In this document: positions 44,926-53,366 of the stretch, in pieces | How positions within the stretch are numbered: position 1 is the first letter of the stretch | Layout of the letters: each line of letters begins with the position of its first letter | Assembly: GCF_014237835.1 (NCBI RefSeq) | Contig: NZ_JACJVI010000005.1 | Location: 1 to 64,000, forward strand | DNA: 64,000 bases | Source of the DNA: Rhizobium sp. AQ_MP | GTDB lineage: Bacteria; Pseudomonadota; Alphaproteobacteria; Rhizobiales; Rhizobiaceae | Direction of reading: 5' to 3' | The notes under the pieces: model-generated | Told to the model about the DNA's origin: nothing | The model's database searches: none | The model's input: the letters and a program-made list of their open reading frames with translations, nothing else | Translations under genes and position numbers: made by a program

Positions 44926-45711
44926 CTAGATTGCGATGGCAAGGGTCAGCAGGAACGCGATCTCGCAGAGTTGTTGACTGGCGCCGATCGTGTCGCCCGT
45001 GTGGCCGCCGAGCCGCTTTTCGACATGCCGGGTGAAGGCTGAGACGGTGGCGGCCGCGATGAGGCCCGCGGCGAACCAGCCGTGAAAGGGAAGAGCCAGC
45101 AGGCCCAAGACAGCCGCGAGAACGGTGCCGAGAACAAGCGCCGTACGCACTGCGTCAGGATCTGGAGTTCCGGCAGCCGCCGCGACGCCATCGGTCCGCG
45201 CCGGGGGAAGGGACGACCAATGCCAGACCAGAAGTGCACGGCTAAAGGTGGCAGTCGCGAGGAGGGCGAGGGCCGCGGCCCAGCCGGGCAGGGCCTCGAC
45301 AACGATGGCAAGAGAGGCGACACGCAGCGCAACGCCGAGAATGAGCGCAAGGGCGCCATAGGTGCCGATGCGGCTGTCCTTCATGATGGCGAGCGCCTTC
45401 TCACGGCTACGACCGCCGCCCAGGCCGTCGGCCGTATCCGAAAGACCATCTTCGTGCAAGGCGCCGGTCAGCACGATCTGCAGGGAAATGGTGACCAGCG
45501 CGACCAGGACCGGTTCCACCCCTGCCACCGACAGCAGCCCAAGGATCAGCGCGGCCGGCAGGGCGATGACTAGGCCGGCGAGAGGAAAGGCGGCCACCGT
45601 GCGTCTCAGGCTGCCGTCATAGCTGGCAAAGAAGCGGTTGGGCACCGGCAGGCGGCTCAGGAAGGAAATGGCACGCGCCGTTTCCGTGATGAGGTTGTCT
45701 AAGACCTGCAT
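44926..45711 (-). CDS. cobS: Adenosylcobinamide-GDP ribazoletransferase CobS
   Basis: The 261-residue integral membrane enzyme joins adenosylcobinamide-GDP and alpha-ribazole to give adenosylcobalamin, the last step of B12 assembly. ALHEDGLSDTADGLGGGR is the conserved Mg-binding signature, and several helices follow. The ATG at 45711 is preceded by AAAGGA. It diverges from cobT, whose product supplies alpha-ribazole phosphate; the 124-bp gap is too small for a cobalamin riboswitch and none was seen. Confidence 0.95.
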   Translation of the reverse strand: MQVLDNLITETARAISFLSRLPVPNRFFASYDGSLRRTVAAFPLAGLVIALPAALILGLLSVAGVEPVLVALVTISLQIVLTGALHEDGLSDTADGLGGGRSREKALAIMKDSRIGTYGALALILGVALRVASLAIVVEALPGWAAALALLATATFSRALLVWHWSSLPPARTDGVAAAAGTPDPDAVRTALVLGTVLAAVLGLLALPFHGWFAAGLIAAATVSAFTRHVEKRLGGHTGDTIGASQQLCEIAFLLTLAIAI

Positions 45712-45835
45712 GGGTCCTTTCCGTTTCGTTCTCGACCGCCCGCGTCGCTTTTTTAAGTTGAGCGGCACGGGTCCGGTCATTATGAGAGAGGCCACAAAGC
45801 CTGATTTGCTGGAAGAATACAAGGAAGCCCGATCC

Positions 45836-46858
45836 ATGAGCGTTACCGGCCTGCCATTCGATGATTTTCGCGCTCTGTTGCGCGACCTGCCGGGACCCAA
45901 TACGGCGGCGCTGGTGGCGGCTCGGGAACGCGACAAGCAGCTGACCAAGCCGCCGGGCGCCCTTGGGCGACTGGAAGAGATCGCGATGTGGCTTGCTGCC
46001 TGGAGTGGACGGGCACCGGCCGTGAACCGGCCGCTCGTTGCCATTTTTGCCGGCAATCATGGTGTCACCAAGCACGGGATCACACCGTTTCCGTCTTCGG
46101 TGACCCAGCAGATGGTAGAGAATTTTGCAGCCGGTGGCGCCGCGATCAACCAGATCTGCGTGACCCACGATCTCGGCCTCAAGATCTTCGATCTCGCGCT
46201 CGATTACCCGACGGGCGACATCACCTGCGAGGCGGCCCTTTCCGAGCGCGATTGCGCGGCCACCATGGCGTTTGGCATGGAGGCGATTGCCGGTGGCACG
46301 GATTTGCTCTGCATCGGCGAGATGGGGATCGGCAACACGACCATTGCCGCGGCCATCAATCTCGCCCTCTATGGCGGCGAAGCGGAAGACTGGGTTGGTC
46401 CCGGCACGGGTTCCGAGGGGGATATCCTTGCCCGCAAGGTCGCTGCGGTGAAGCAGGCGGTTGCCTTCCATCGCGAGCACCTCTCCGATCCGCTGGAAGT
46501 GCTGCGCCGCCTCGGCGGTCGTGAAATCGCCGCCATGGCCGGCGCCATTCTGGCTGCCCGCATGGAGAAGATTCCGGTGCTGATCGACGGTTATGTCGCG
46601 ACGGCGGCCGCGTCCATCCTGAAGGCGGCCAATCCGTCGGCGCTCGACCATTGCCTGATCGGCCATGTCTCGGGCGAGCCCGGCCATCTGAGGGCGATCG
46701 AGCGGCTTGGCAAGACGCCGTTGCTTGCGCTCGGCATGCGTCTGGGGGAAGGCACCGGCGCCGCACTTGCCGCCGGGATCGTCAAGGCTGCGGCTGCCTG
46801 CCATTCGGGCATGGCGACCTTCGAACAGGCCGGGGTATCCAACAAGTCCCATGAGTGA
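45836..46858 (+). CDS. cobT: Nicotinate-nucleotide-dimethylbenzimidazole phosphoribosyltransferase CobT
   Basis: The 340-residue enzyme makes alpha-ribazole-5'-phosphate from nicotinate mononucleotide and dimethylbenzimidazole. IFAGNHGVTKHGIT, GEMGIGNTT and GPGTGSEGD are family motifs, and the catalytic Glu lies in MRLGEGTGAAL near the C-terminus. (It is called CobU in Pseudomonas naming.) The start at 45836 follows AAGGA. The stop overlaps the dgkA start by 8 bp. Confidence 0.96.
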   Translation: MSVTGLPFDDFRALLRDLPGPNTAALVAARERDKQLTKPPGALGRLEEIAMWLAAWSGRAPAVNRPLVAIFAGNHGVTKHGITPFPSSVTQQMVENFAAGGAAINQICVTHDLGLKIFDLALDYPTGDITCEAALSERDCAATMAFGMEAIAGGTDLLCIGEMGIGNTTIAAAINLALYGGEAEDWVGPGTGSEGDILARKVAAVKQAVAFHREHLSDPLEVLRRLGGREIAAMAGAILAARMEKIPVLIDGYVATAAASILKAANPSALDHCLIGHVSGEPGHLRAIERLGKTPLLALGMRLGEGTGAALAAGIVKAAAACHSGMATFEQAGVSNKSHE

Positions 46859-47270
46859 TCGCAAGAAGAACGGCGGGACGGAACCGCTCGCATCGGCTGT
46901 CATACAGAAGAAAACTGGCATCGCACATCTGTTTGCGGCCGGCCAGTATTCGGCACAGGGTTTCAAACGCCTGATCCAGGAGGCGGCCTTCCGGCACGAG
47001 CTTCTCGCCTTCGTTGCCGGCCTTGTCATCTTCGGTCTTGTCGGGGCGAGCTTTGTCGAATTCCTCGGCTTCATCGTGCTGATGATGTTGATGTTCTGTG
47101 TGGAGGCGCTGAATACGGCGATCGAGGAATTGGTCGACCGCATTTCGCCTGAAATTTCGACGGTTGGGCGCAATGCCAAGGATCTTGGGTCCTTCGCTGT
47201 CTTCTGCCTGATCGTGGCCAATGGCGCCTTTGCGGCCTATGTGGTGATCAGCCGGCTGTTCTTCGCCTGA
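46851..47270 (+). CDS. dgkA: Diacylglycerol kinase DgkA
   Basis: The 139-residue protein has three membrane helices and the active-site signature EALNTAIEELVDRI. It phosphorylates diacylglycerol to phosphatidate in the inner membrane, recycling lipid left from periplasmic glucan or lipid modification. The N-terminal 35 residues extend beyond the E. coli enzyme. It overlaps cobT by 8 bp and ends exactly where the convergent kinase gene ends. Confidence 0.92.
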   Translation: MSDRKKNGGTEPLASAVIQKKTGIAHLFAAGQYSAQGFKRLIQEAAFRHELLAFVAGLVIFGLVGASFVEFLGFIVLMMLMFCVEALNTAIEELVDRISPEISTVGRNAKDLGSFAVFCLIVANGAFAAYVVISRLFFA

Positions 47271-47279
47271 TCAGGCGAA
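47262..47279. repeat. 18-bp perfect palindrome spanning two convergent stop codons
   Basis: TTCGCCTGA followed directly by TCAGGCGAA: both dgkA and the histidine kinase gene end in Phe-Ala-stop and their stops abut. A loopless palindrome could form a weak bidirectional 3' hairpin. Confidence 0.6.
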
Positions 47280-48806
47280 CTGGCGGCGGCGCGGTTCCAC
47301 CGCCTTGACCTCGGAAACAGCCGGCAGGCTCTCGAGCACGCGGCTCGATGGCAGGATGGCGATCACTTCCGTGCCTTCGCGCAGCTTGGATTTGAGCTTG
47401 AACTCGCCACCATGCTTGGCGAGGATCGCCTGGACGATCGGCAGGCCAAGGCCCGTGCCCTGTTCGGCGCTCTTGATCGCAATCGATCCCTGGCCGAAGG
47501 CGGAGAGCACGACGGGGATTTCGTTTTCCGGGATGCCCGGGCCGTTGTCGCGGATCGAGATGTATTGACCGCCGCCGGCCGTCCAGCCGGCCTTGACCAT
47601 GATCTCGCCGCCCTGGGGCGTGAATTTCACGGCATTCGACAGAAGATTGAGGATTACCTGGCGCAGCGCCTTCTCGTCGGCCCAGAGCGAGGGCAGATCC
47701 CGCTCGAACTGCTGTTCGATTCGGATATTCTTCGATTTGGCGCGCAGTTGGATCATGCCGATGCAGTCCTCGGCGATCTCCAGCAGGGAGACGCTTTCCT
47801 CGCTCAGCTCGTATTTGCCGGCTTCGATGCGCGAGAGGTCGAGGATCTCGTTGATCAGTTCGAGCAGATGGCTCCCAGAGCGGTGAATGTCGCCCGCGTA
47901 TTCCTTGTAGAGCGGGTTGTTGAGCGGTCCGAGGACTTCCGTCGCCATGACCTCGGAGAAGCCGAGGATGGCGTTGAGCGGTGTGCGAAGCTCATGGGAC
48001 ATGGAGGCCAGAAAGCGCGACTTTGCCATATTGGCCTCTTCCGCGCGGCGCCTTGCCTCGTCCGACAGGGACTTGGCCACCTCGAGCTCGGCGATCAGAT
48101 CGTCCTTTTCCGTCTGGAATGACAGGAGCTTGACGTTGGCCTGGTGCAATCGGCTGGTGATGTAGATGAAGAAGATGAGAGCTGTGCTGAAGACGGCGGT
48201 CAGACCCAGGTCAAGAACGTTGCGGCTATCGATCGACAGGTAAGACAGTGCGACCACGGCTGGCAGGAAGCCGAACAGTACCGCCTGACGCAGCAGCATG
48301 CTGGCCATGGCTGAGATGGAGAGCGCCACGAGCAGGACGGCGCCCTTGTAGAAGGTGAACGCGGTCGGGTCGCAGCTCGCGCAGTCTTGCAATGCGAAGA
48401 TTGCCGAGGACAGGCCCATGGCCATCTGGGAGAGGAGCAGGATGCGGCGCCACCTGTTCTGGTTTTCGGCCGTGATTTCCGTTCCGGATGCACGCTTGAC
48501 AACAAAGATGCCGATGGCATGCATGGTCAATGCGAACAGGCCCCAAATCAGGAACTGGGGCTGGGACATGAAGTAGGCGCCGGAGGCGGCAATCAACAGA
48601 ATGATGATCGGGATGACCGCTGCACCCTGCAGGCAGGCGGCGACATGCATTGCCAGGATTTCGGCGTCAAAGGCAGGCGAGGTACCCTGACCGGTCTGAA
48701 GGCGCTCACGCGTCGTACGGACAGCGCGCGTCGTTGCCCTGTTGCGACTGGTCCGCGTCAGGTCGAGAACGTTTTTGTCCGCCGATGTGTCTACGCCGTT
48801 ACTCAT
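47271..48806 (-). CDS. Membrane sensor histidine kinase (PdhS/DivJ/PleC-like)
   Basis: The 511-residue protein has about six N-terminal membrane helices (residues ~60-215), a short coiled coil, and a HisKA/HATPase core. The H-box is SMSHELRTPLNAILGFSEV, the N-box NLLSNAVKFTPQGG, and the G-boxes DNGPGIP and GTGLGLPIV. The H-box is of the DivJ/PleC/PdhS style found in alphaproteobacterial cell-cycle kinases. No receiver domain or PAS is evident. A partner among the double-receiver regulators at 40-42 kb is possible but untested. It converges with dgkA without any gap. Confidence 0.9.
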   Translation of the reverse strand: MSNGVDTSADKNVLDLTRTSRNRATTRAVRTTRERLQTGQGTSPAFDAEILAMHVAACLQGAAVIPIIILLIAASGAYFMSQPQFLIWGLFALTMHAIGIFVVKRASGTEITAENQNRWRRILLLSQMAMGLSSAIFALQDCASCDPTAFTFYKGAVLLVALSISAMASMLLRQAVLFGFLPAVVALSYLSIDSRNVLDLGLTAVFSTALIFFIYITSRLHQANVKLLSFQTEKDDLIAELEVAKSLSDEARRRAEEANMAKSRFLASMSHELRTPLNAILGFSEVMATEVLGPLNNPLYKEYAGDIHRSGSHLLELINEILDLSRIEAGKYELSEESVSLLEIAEDCIGMIQLRAKSKNIRIEQQFERDLPSLWADEKALRQVILNLLSNAVKFTPQGGEIMVKAGWTAGGGQYISIRDNGPGIPENEIPVVLSAFGQGSIAIKSAEQGTGLGLPIVQAILAKHGGEFKLKSKLREGTEVIAILPSSRVLESLPAVSEVKAVEPRRRQFA

Positions 48807-48912
48807 TGCGTTGCAGTCTTCCGCGCCTTGAGGAACCCTAGCGCCGAATTCTTAAGAAGATCCTGTCGTGGAAGGATTTGTTTGCCATGTGTGAAAAGGA
48901 TCTGTTGTTGAA

Positions 48913-49497
48913 ATGGGTGGGAATGTGACCGGCAGCCTTCGGCGCCTGCGTGATCTTGGGCTTGGGCTCGCCATCCTGGCGCTCGCCCTGCTCATCATTG
49001 CGAAGCTCGAGAATGAACAGGCGCGCAGGTTTTCGGGTCCCTTCTTTGCCATTGACGGGGATACGCTGGGCTTCGCGGGGGAGCGATTGCGGCTTGAGGG
49101 GATTGATGCGCCCGAACTTGCTCAGTCCTGCCAGAGGGGAAATGAAGCCCCGTATCCCTGTGGCGAAGCGGCACGGGATGCCCTGCGATCATTCGTCTCC
49201 CAGAAGGGCTGGGAATGCAGCGGGACGCGGCGTGATCGCTATGGTCGTCTGCTCGTCGTGTGCAGGCGTGGCCTGACGGATCTCGGTGAAATGCTCGTGG
49301 CCTCCGGTGTTGCGGTGGCGGACGGACGTTATCTTGCTGCCGAGGCCGGCGCGCGCCAGGCAGGCGAAGGCATCTGGAGTGGGCACTTCGAGCGTCCTTC
49401 GGACTGGCGGAGACATCGCCAGATCCAGGAAACGGAACCGATTGGTCGGTTCGGTGCGTTTCTACCGCATTGGCTGACGCAGTGGTTCGAGGACTGA
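48913..49497 (+). CDS. Membrane-anchored thermonuclease-like protein (SNase domain)
   Basis: The 194-residue protein has one N-terminal membrane helix (LGLGLAILALALLIIAKL) and a staphylococcal-nuclease domain. FAIDGDTL, the catalytic Arg/Glu in RLEGIDAPE and the second Arg in DRYGRLLV are all present, so it should be an active Ca-dependent nuclease on the periplasmic side. ExoI of S. meliloti is also of this type, but this gene is far from the exo cluster. It is followed 8 bp later by a uracil-DNA glycosylase gene, suggesting co-transcription. Confidence 0.85.
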   Translation: MGGNVTGSLRRLRDLGLGLAILALALLIIAKLENEQARRFSGPFFAIDGDTLGFAGERLRLEGIDAPELAQSCQRGNEAPYPCGEAARDALRSFVSQKGWECSGTRRDRYGRLLVVCRRGLTDLGEMLVASGVAVADGRYLAAEAGARQAGEGIWSGHFERPSDWRRHRQIQETEPIGRFGAFLPHWLTQWFED

Positions 49498-49505
49498 AGA
49501 ATAGA

Positions 49506-50180
49506 ATGACACCTGAAATCCCCGGTCCGCCGATGATGCCGCGGGGCGACCTGCCGCCGACAATTGATACACTCTCCTTGGCGATCGCCCGTTGTCGCAT
49601 CTGTCGCGACTGTCCTGATGGCGGACCCGAACGGCGGATGCCACACGAACCACGACCTGTTGCCTGGCTCTCGGCCACCGCGCGCGTTCTTGTGGCCGGG
49701 CAGGCGCCGGGCCTTAGGGTGCATGAGACCGGGATTCCGTTCAACGATGCCTCCGGCGATCGCTTGCGGCAATGGCTGGGTATCGATCGAGAGACCTTCT
49801 ACGACCGCAGCAGGCTGGCCATTGCTCCGATGGGCTTCTGCTTTCCCGGTTACGACGAGAACGGCCACGACCTGCCGCCGCGCCGGGAATGCGCCCCGCA
49901 CTGGCGGCAGACTGTTATGGATGCGATGCCGCAGGTGCAGCTTATCCTGGCGATCGGTCAGTATGCGCAGGCCTGGCATCTTGGGCGATTGCGACGCAAG
50001 ACCATGACCGAAACCGTTGCGAACTGGCGTGAGTCTTTGCTCGCCAACCGTGAGGGGCCTCGGGTGCTGCCGCTTCCGCATCCGAGCTGGCGCAACACGG
50101 GATGGCTGAAGCGCCATCCCTGGTTTGAAGCCGAAGTGCTTCCGGTGCTGCGCAGAGAAGTTTCCTTGTTGATAGGTTGA
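49506..50180 (+). CDS. Uracil-DNA glycosylase family protein (family 4-like, probable Fe-S)
   Basis: The 224-residue protein has the first UDG motif as GQAPGLRVHETGIPF (family 4 usually has GEAPG) and the second as LPHPSW near the C-terminus. Cysteines in CRICRDC near residue 30, plus a C-x16-C pair (FCFPG to RRECAP), match the four-cysteine iron-sulfur pattern of family 4. It should excise uracil or a related base from DNA. The glutamine in motif 1 may alter activity. The ATG at 49506 is 8 bp after the nuclease gene. Confidence 0.8.
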   Translation: MTPEIPGPPMMPRGDLPPTIDTLSLAIARCRICRDCPDGGPERRMPHEPRPVAWLSATARVLVAGQAPGLRVHETGIPFNDASGDRLRQWLGIDRETFYDRSRLAIAPMGFCFPGYDENGHDLPPRRECAPHWRQTVMDAMPQVQLILAIGQYAQAWHLGRLRRKTMTETVANWRESLLANREGPRVLPLPHPSWRNTGWLKRHPWFEAEVLPVLRREVSLLIG

Positions 50181-50246
50181 AATGATTTTCCATAATTTTT
50201 ACCGGATCGGCTATATCAAGAAAAATCAGTTTTCTCAGGATGTGCC

Positions 50247-50735
50247 ATGGACCGCCTCGACCGTAAAATTCTCCGTATCCTCCAGGAAGACTCAACGCTG
50301 GCTGTAGCCGATCTCGCCAAGAAGGTCGGTCTCTCGACCACGCCGTGCTGGCGCCGCATCCAGAAAATGGAAGAGGATGGCGTGATCCGCCGGCGCGTCG
50401 CGCTTCTCGATCCAGCCAAGGTCAACACCAAGGTGACGGTGTTTGTCTCGATCCGCACGTCCAGCCATTCGATCGAATGGCTGAAGCGCTTTTCGGAGGT
50501 TGTCTCCGAGTTTCCGGAAGTGGTCGAGTTCTACCGCATGAGCGGCGACGTCGATTACCTGCTGCGTGTGGTGGTTCCCGACATCGCGGCCTATGACGCC
50601 TTCTACAAGCGGATGATCGCCAAGATCGAGATCCGCGACGTCTCCTCTGCCTTTGCGATGGAGCAGATCAAGTACACGACGGAGCTTCCGCTCGACTACA
50701 TGGTGCTCGACAACCAGAAGTCCCAGGAAGACTGA
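50247..50735 (+). CDS. Lrp/AsnC-family transcriptional regulator
   Basis: The 162-residue protein has the family layout: an N-terminal HTH (LDRKILRILQEDSTLAVADL, then VGLSTTPCWRRIQKMEEDG) and a C-terminal RAM ligand domain (VVEFYRMSGDVDYLLRVVVPD). Members sense amino acids and bind DNA as octamers. The upstream 66 bp is A/T-rich and probably holds its promoter. A clear terminator follows. The target and effector are unknown. Confidence 0.93.
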   Translation: MDRLDRKILRILQEDSTLAVADLAKKVGLSTTPCWRRIQKMEEDGVIRRRVALLDPAKVNTKVTVFVSIRTSSHSIEWLKRFSEVVSEFPEVVEFYRMSGDVDYLLRVVVPDIAAYDAFYKRMIAKIEIRDVSSAFAMEQIKYTTELPLDYMVLDNQKSQED

Positions 50736-50757
50736 GGGGCGCCGTAGCGCCCCTTTT
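50736..50757 (+). terminator. Rho-independent terminator after the Lrp gene
   Basis: GGGGCGC and GCGCCCC form a 7-bp stem around CGTA, followed by TTTT, starting directly after the stop codon and just before the end of the convergent dehydrogenase gene. Confidence 0.85.
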
Positions 50758-50762
50758 CATTT

Positions 50763-51632
50763 TTACTTCTCGAGGCGCGCCAGCAGCGACGACGTGTCCC
50801 AGCGGTTGCCGCCGAGTTTCTGTACTTCGCCATAGAACTGATCGACCAGTGCGGTGACCGGCAGGTTGGCGCCGTTGCGCCGCGCCTCGGTCAGGACAAT
50901 GTCGAGGTCCTTGCGCATCCAGTCGACGGCGAAGCCGAAATCGTACTTGCCCTGGTTCATGGTCTTGTGGCGGTTTTCCATCTGCCAGGAGCCAGCGGCG
51001 CCCTTGGAGATCACTTCCACCACCTTCTCGATGTCCAGCCCGGCCTTCTTGCCGAAATGCACCCCTTCGGCCAGTCCCTGGACGAGGCCCGCGATGCAAA
51101 TCTGGTTGACCATTTTGGTCAGCTGGCCGGCGCCAGCCGGACCCATCAGGCCGACCATGCGGGCATAGGCGTCGATCACCGGGCGGGCCTTCTCGAAGGT
51201 GGCTTCGTCGCCGCCGCACATGACTGTCAGCACGCCGTTTTCGGCGCCGGCCTGGCCGCCGGAGACGGGCGCGTCGATGAAGCCGCAGCCCCGGGCGGCC
51301 GTTGCTTCGGCCAGTTCGCGCGCGACCTCGGCCGAGGCAGTGGTGTTGTCGATCAGGATTGCGCCTGCCTTCATGGCGGCAATCACACCGTTTTCGCCCG
51401 TTGTCACCGAGCGCAGGTCGTCGTCATTGCCGACGCAGGTGAAGACAAAATCGGCCCCTTCAGCGGCCTCAGCCGGTGTCAGACCATGGCTGCCGCCGAA
51501 CTTGGCGACCCAAGCTTCAGCCTTGGCGGTCGTCCGGTTGTAGACCTTCACCTCGTGGCCACCCTTGACCTTCAGGTGACCTGCCATGGGAAAACCCATG
51601 ACCCCCAAACCGATGAATGCGACCTTTGCCAT
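50763..51632 (-). CDS. NAD-dependent beta-hydroxyacid dehydrogenase (3-hydroxyisobutyrate dehydrogenase-like)
   Basis: The 289-residue enzyme has the Rossmann start VAFIGLGVMGFPMAGHL, the substrate-binding signature DAPVSGGQAGAENG, and the catalytic lysine in LTKMVNQI. These place it with 3-hydroxyisobutyrate and tartronate-semialdehyde reductases. A valine-breakdown role is possible, given the family, but succinic-semialdehyde or glyoxylate reduction are also known. The ATG at 51632 marks the start of the Rossmann fold; the open frame extends further upstream without likely coding content. It converges with the Lrp gene. Confidence 0.88.
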   Translation of the reverse strand: MAKVAFIGLGVMGFPMAGHLKVKGGHEVKVYNRTTAKAEAWVAKFGGSHGLTPAEAAEGADFVFTCVGNDDDLRSVTTGENGVIAAMKAGAILIDNTTASAEVARELAEATAARGCGFIDAPVSGGQAGAENGVLTVMCGGDEATFEKARPVIDAYARMVGLMGPAGAGQLTKMVNQICIAGLVQGLAEGVHFGKKAGLDIEKVVEVISKGAAGSWQMENRHKTMNQGKYDFGFAVDWMRKDLDIVLTEARRNGANLPVTALVDQFYGEVQKLGGNRWDTSSLLARLEK

Positions 51633-51726
51633 TTCGTCCTGCCTTTGAGATTTCGCCGAGGCCACAGGCATAAAGCAGGTTGCGCTTCGGGGAAAGGTCG
51701 CTGGCTCCTGCTTCGAGCGGGCACCG

Positions 51727-53265
51727 CTAGCCCAGGCCTGGAGGTTTCGGCAGCTCACCATCCAGACGTTTGGACCGCTCGCCGAGCGAGTCGGAAATAT
51801 CCTGCCAGATGCGTCGCAGCCGGCGCACATGCAAATCGTCGGCGATCCAGCCCAGCATGTGCTCTACTCGCGCCTTCACGTTTGCTGGCTCGATGCCGAG
51901 CTTCTCGCGGAACCAGCGGCAGAATTCGTCGGGATTCGCTGCCGGCTTGATCGATTGTTGATCGACCATCAGCAGTTGAACGCCGCCAGTGGTGCAGACA
52001 TCACGCAGATTCTGGGTTGGTGCAATCAGCACGCCTGCCAGAAGCAGGTCGAACTCATCGGGGCTGTCGCTGGTCTCCGATCCGGTCTTGCGAAAGTCGA
52101 TCGCTCTCTCGAGATCAAAAATCGTGCGGATCTGAAGTTCACGAAGAACGAGGAACTTTTCGAGCCCGACAAGGTGACAGAGCTGGGCTTGTGCAATCCA
52201 GTCGACGGCCTGGTAGATGCCGTAGGGTGTTTCGATATGCAGCATGATGGGGTTGTAGGTGGCGAGGCCCTGGACGTCGTAAATTCCAGACTCCTGCAGG
52301 CGAAAACGCGTGGCATAGTCGATACCGTCGAGGGCGTCGAGCGGCGTGATCCGCGTGACCTTGTTGAAGCGGTCATCATCCATTTTCACCCATGAGATCA
52401 GGGATTGCAGGCGCAAGATCACGAACTTCGATGCGCTGTCGGGGAGATAGCCCAGTACCGGCGCGAGAAGGAGCCAGATATGTGACACCTCCGGGAGCTG
52501 TGTGGGTGTCGGCGCCCGGGGAAGTGCTGCGTCGCCCCCTGTGTCGGCCACGATGCGAATCCCCAATGTGGGATCCGGAATGGCGCGGTAAGCTGCGACG
52601 ATGAACACAACGGATACGATCGTTTCCACGGCGTAGCGGAGAAACGTGATCGGAGAGAGGTCGAAGGCCGCCAACCCACGCATAAAGCCACGAATGGCTG
52701 CCAGATAGGCTCCGGCGAAGGCAAGGCCGGCGATCAGATAGAGATCTGCCGTCATCGTGGAGGATAAGGTCGTGCCACAAGCGATAAGGCAGGGCGACGA
52801 AGTCTTATGAGACAATCCGCGCAGAAGCGCATCCGCCCCGTAGTAGGTCACGATCATCATGCCGGAGGACGTGATCAGCAGGCGAAGATCGCTCCAATCC
52901 AACAGCTTCGTGCTGGCGATGAAGTCGTCAATCTCCTCGATGGGAGTCTGCCTGGTTGCGGTTGGATCCTTCTTCTTGGGTCTGGAAATGCCCTGGACAT
53001 ATTTGGAGCGCACGAATTCGACGGATGGGTTGATGTAGCTGTTTTCGCCGGACCGATCCTGCGGCGGTTTCGCCGTTTCGGGATACGAGGTGAGGAAATC
53101 TCTTATGACGAGCAGGCGCCTCTGTCGCATCTCGTTTCGTGCGTAGATGAACAGGACGGGCGTCAGTACCGCGAGCGCCAGCGCATAACCATTGGGAGCG
53201 CATCCCTCGATGCCCCCGATTCCGAGCCAGATCTGCAGGCAATTCACGATATTGCTGATTTCCAT
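51727..53265 (-). CDS. Unrecognised membrane protein with helix-hairpin-helix-like cytoplasmic repeats
   Basis: The 512-residue protein has about six N-terminal membrane helices (residues ~25-45, 130-150, 170-195, 215-240, 265-285) with a basic loop. A long soluble C-terminal half follows. In it, LDGIDYATRFRLQESGIYDV and VGLEKFLVLRELQIRTIFDL resemble paired helix-hairpin-helix units (Gly-Ile near an Arg/Leu helix), as in DUF4332-type domains. I do not recognise the whole protein. The ATG has AGGGGG 8 nt upstream. A 28-bp palindrome lies 67 bp before it. It is probably an accessory gene. Confidence 0.75.
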   Translation of the reverse strand: MEISNIVNCLQIWLGIGGIEGCAPNGYALALAVLTPVLFIYARNEMRQRRLLVIRDFLTSYPETAKPPQDRSGENSYINPSVEFVRSKYVQGISRPKKKDPTATRQTPIEEIDDFIASTKLLDWSDLRLLITSSGMMIVTYYGADALLRGLSHKTSSPCLIACGTTLSSTMTADLYLIAGLAFAGAYLAAIRGFMRGLAAFDLSPITFLRYAVETIVSVVFIVAAYRAIPDPTLGIRIVADTGGDAALPRAPTPTQLPEVSHIWLLLAPVLGYLPDSASKFVILRLQSLISWVKMDDDRFNKVTRITPLDALDGIDYATRFRLQESGIYDVQGLATYNPIMLHIETPYGIYQAVDWIAQAQLCHLVGLEKFLVLRELQIRTIFDLERAIDFRKTGSETSDSPDEFDLLLAGVLIAPTQNLRDVCTTGGVQLLMVDQQSIKPAANPDEFCRWFREKLGIEPANVKARVEHMLGWIADDLHVRRLRRIWQDISDSLGERSKRLDGELPKPPGLG

Positions 53266-53331
53266 CTTGGCGCCCCCTGCCTGTCGGGAAGAAGAGCAGG
53301 AGGAGCCGGCGATGACTACAAATCGTCTGCG

Positions 53332-53359
53332 CGCATAGATTGCAAATGCAATCTATGCG
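53332..53359. promoter_or_regulatory. 28-bp near-perfect palindrome
   Basis: CGCATAGATTGCA-AA-TGCAATCTATGCG has 13-bp perfect arms with a 2-nt centre. It lies 7 bp after the methyltransferase stop and 67 bp before the start of the 512-residue membrane protein gene (both minus strand). There is no T-run after it, so an operator or 3'-end stabilising hairpin fits better than a terminator. Confidence 0.6.
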
Positions 53360-53366
53360 AGAAAAA

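Noticed and set aside
45712..45835. Cobalamin riboswitch between cobS and cobT
   Set aside because: The 124-bp gap is too short and no B12-box-like sequence was seen.
45617..47221. 534-codon minus-strand open frame opposite cobT and dgkA
   Set aside because: Antisense shadow of two well identified genes; no domain in the translation.
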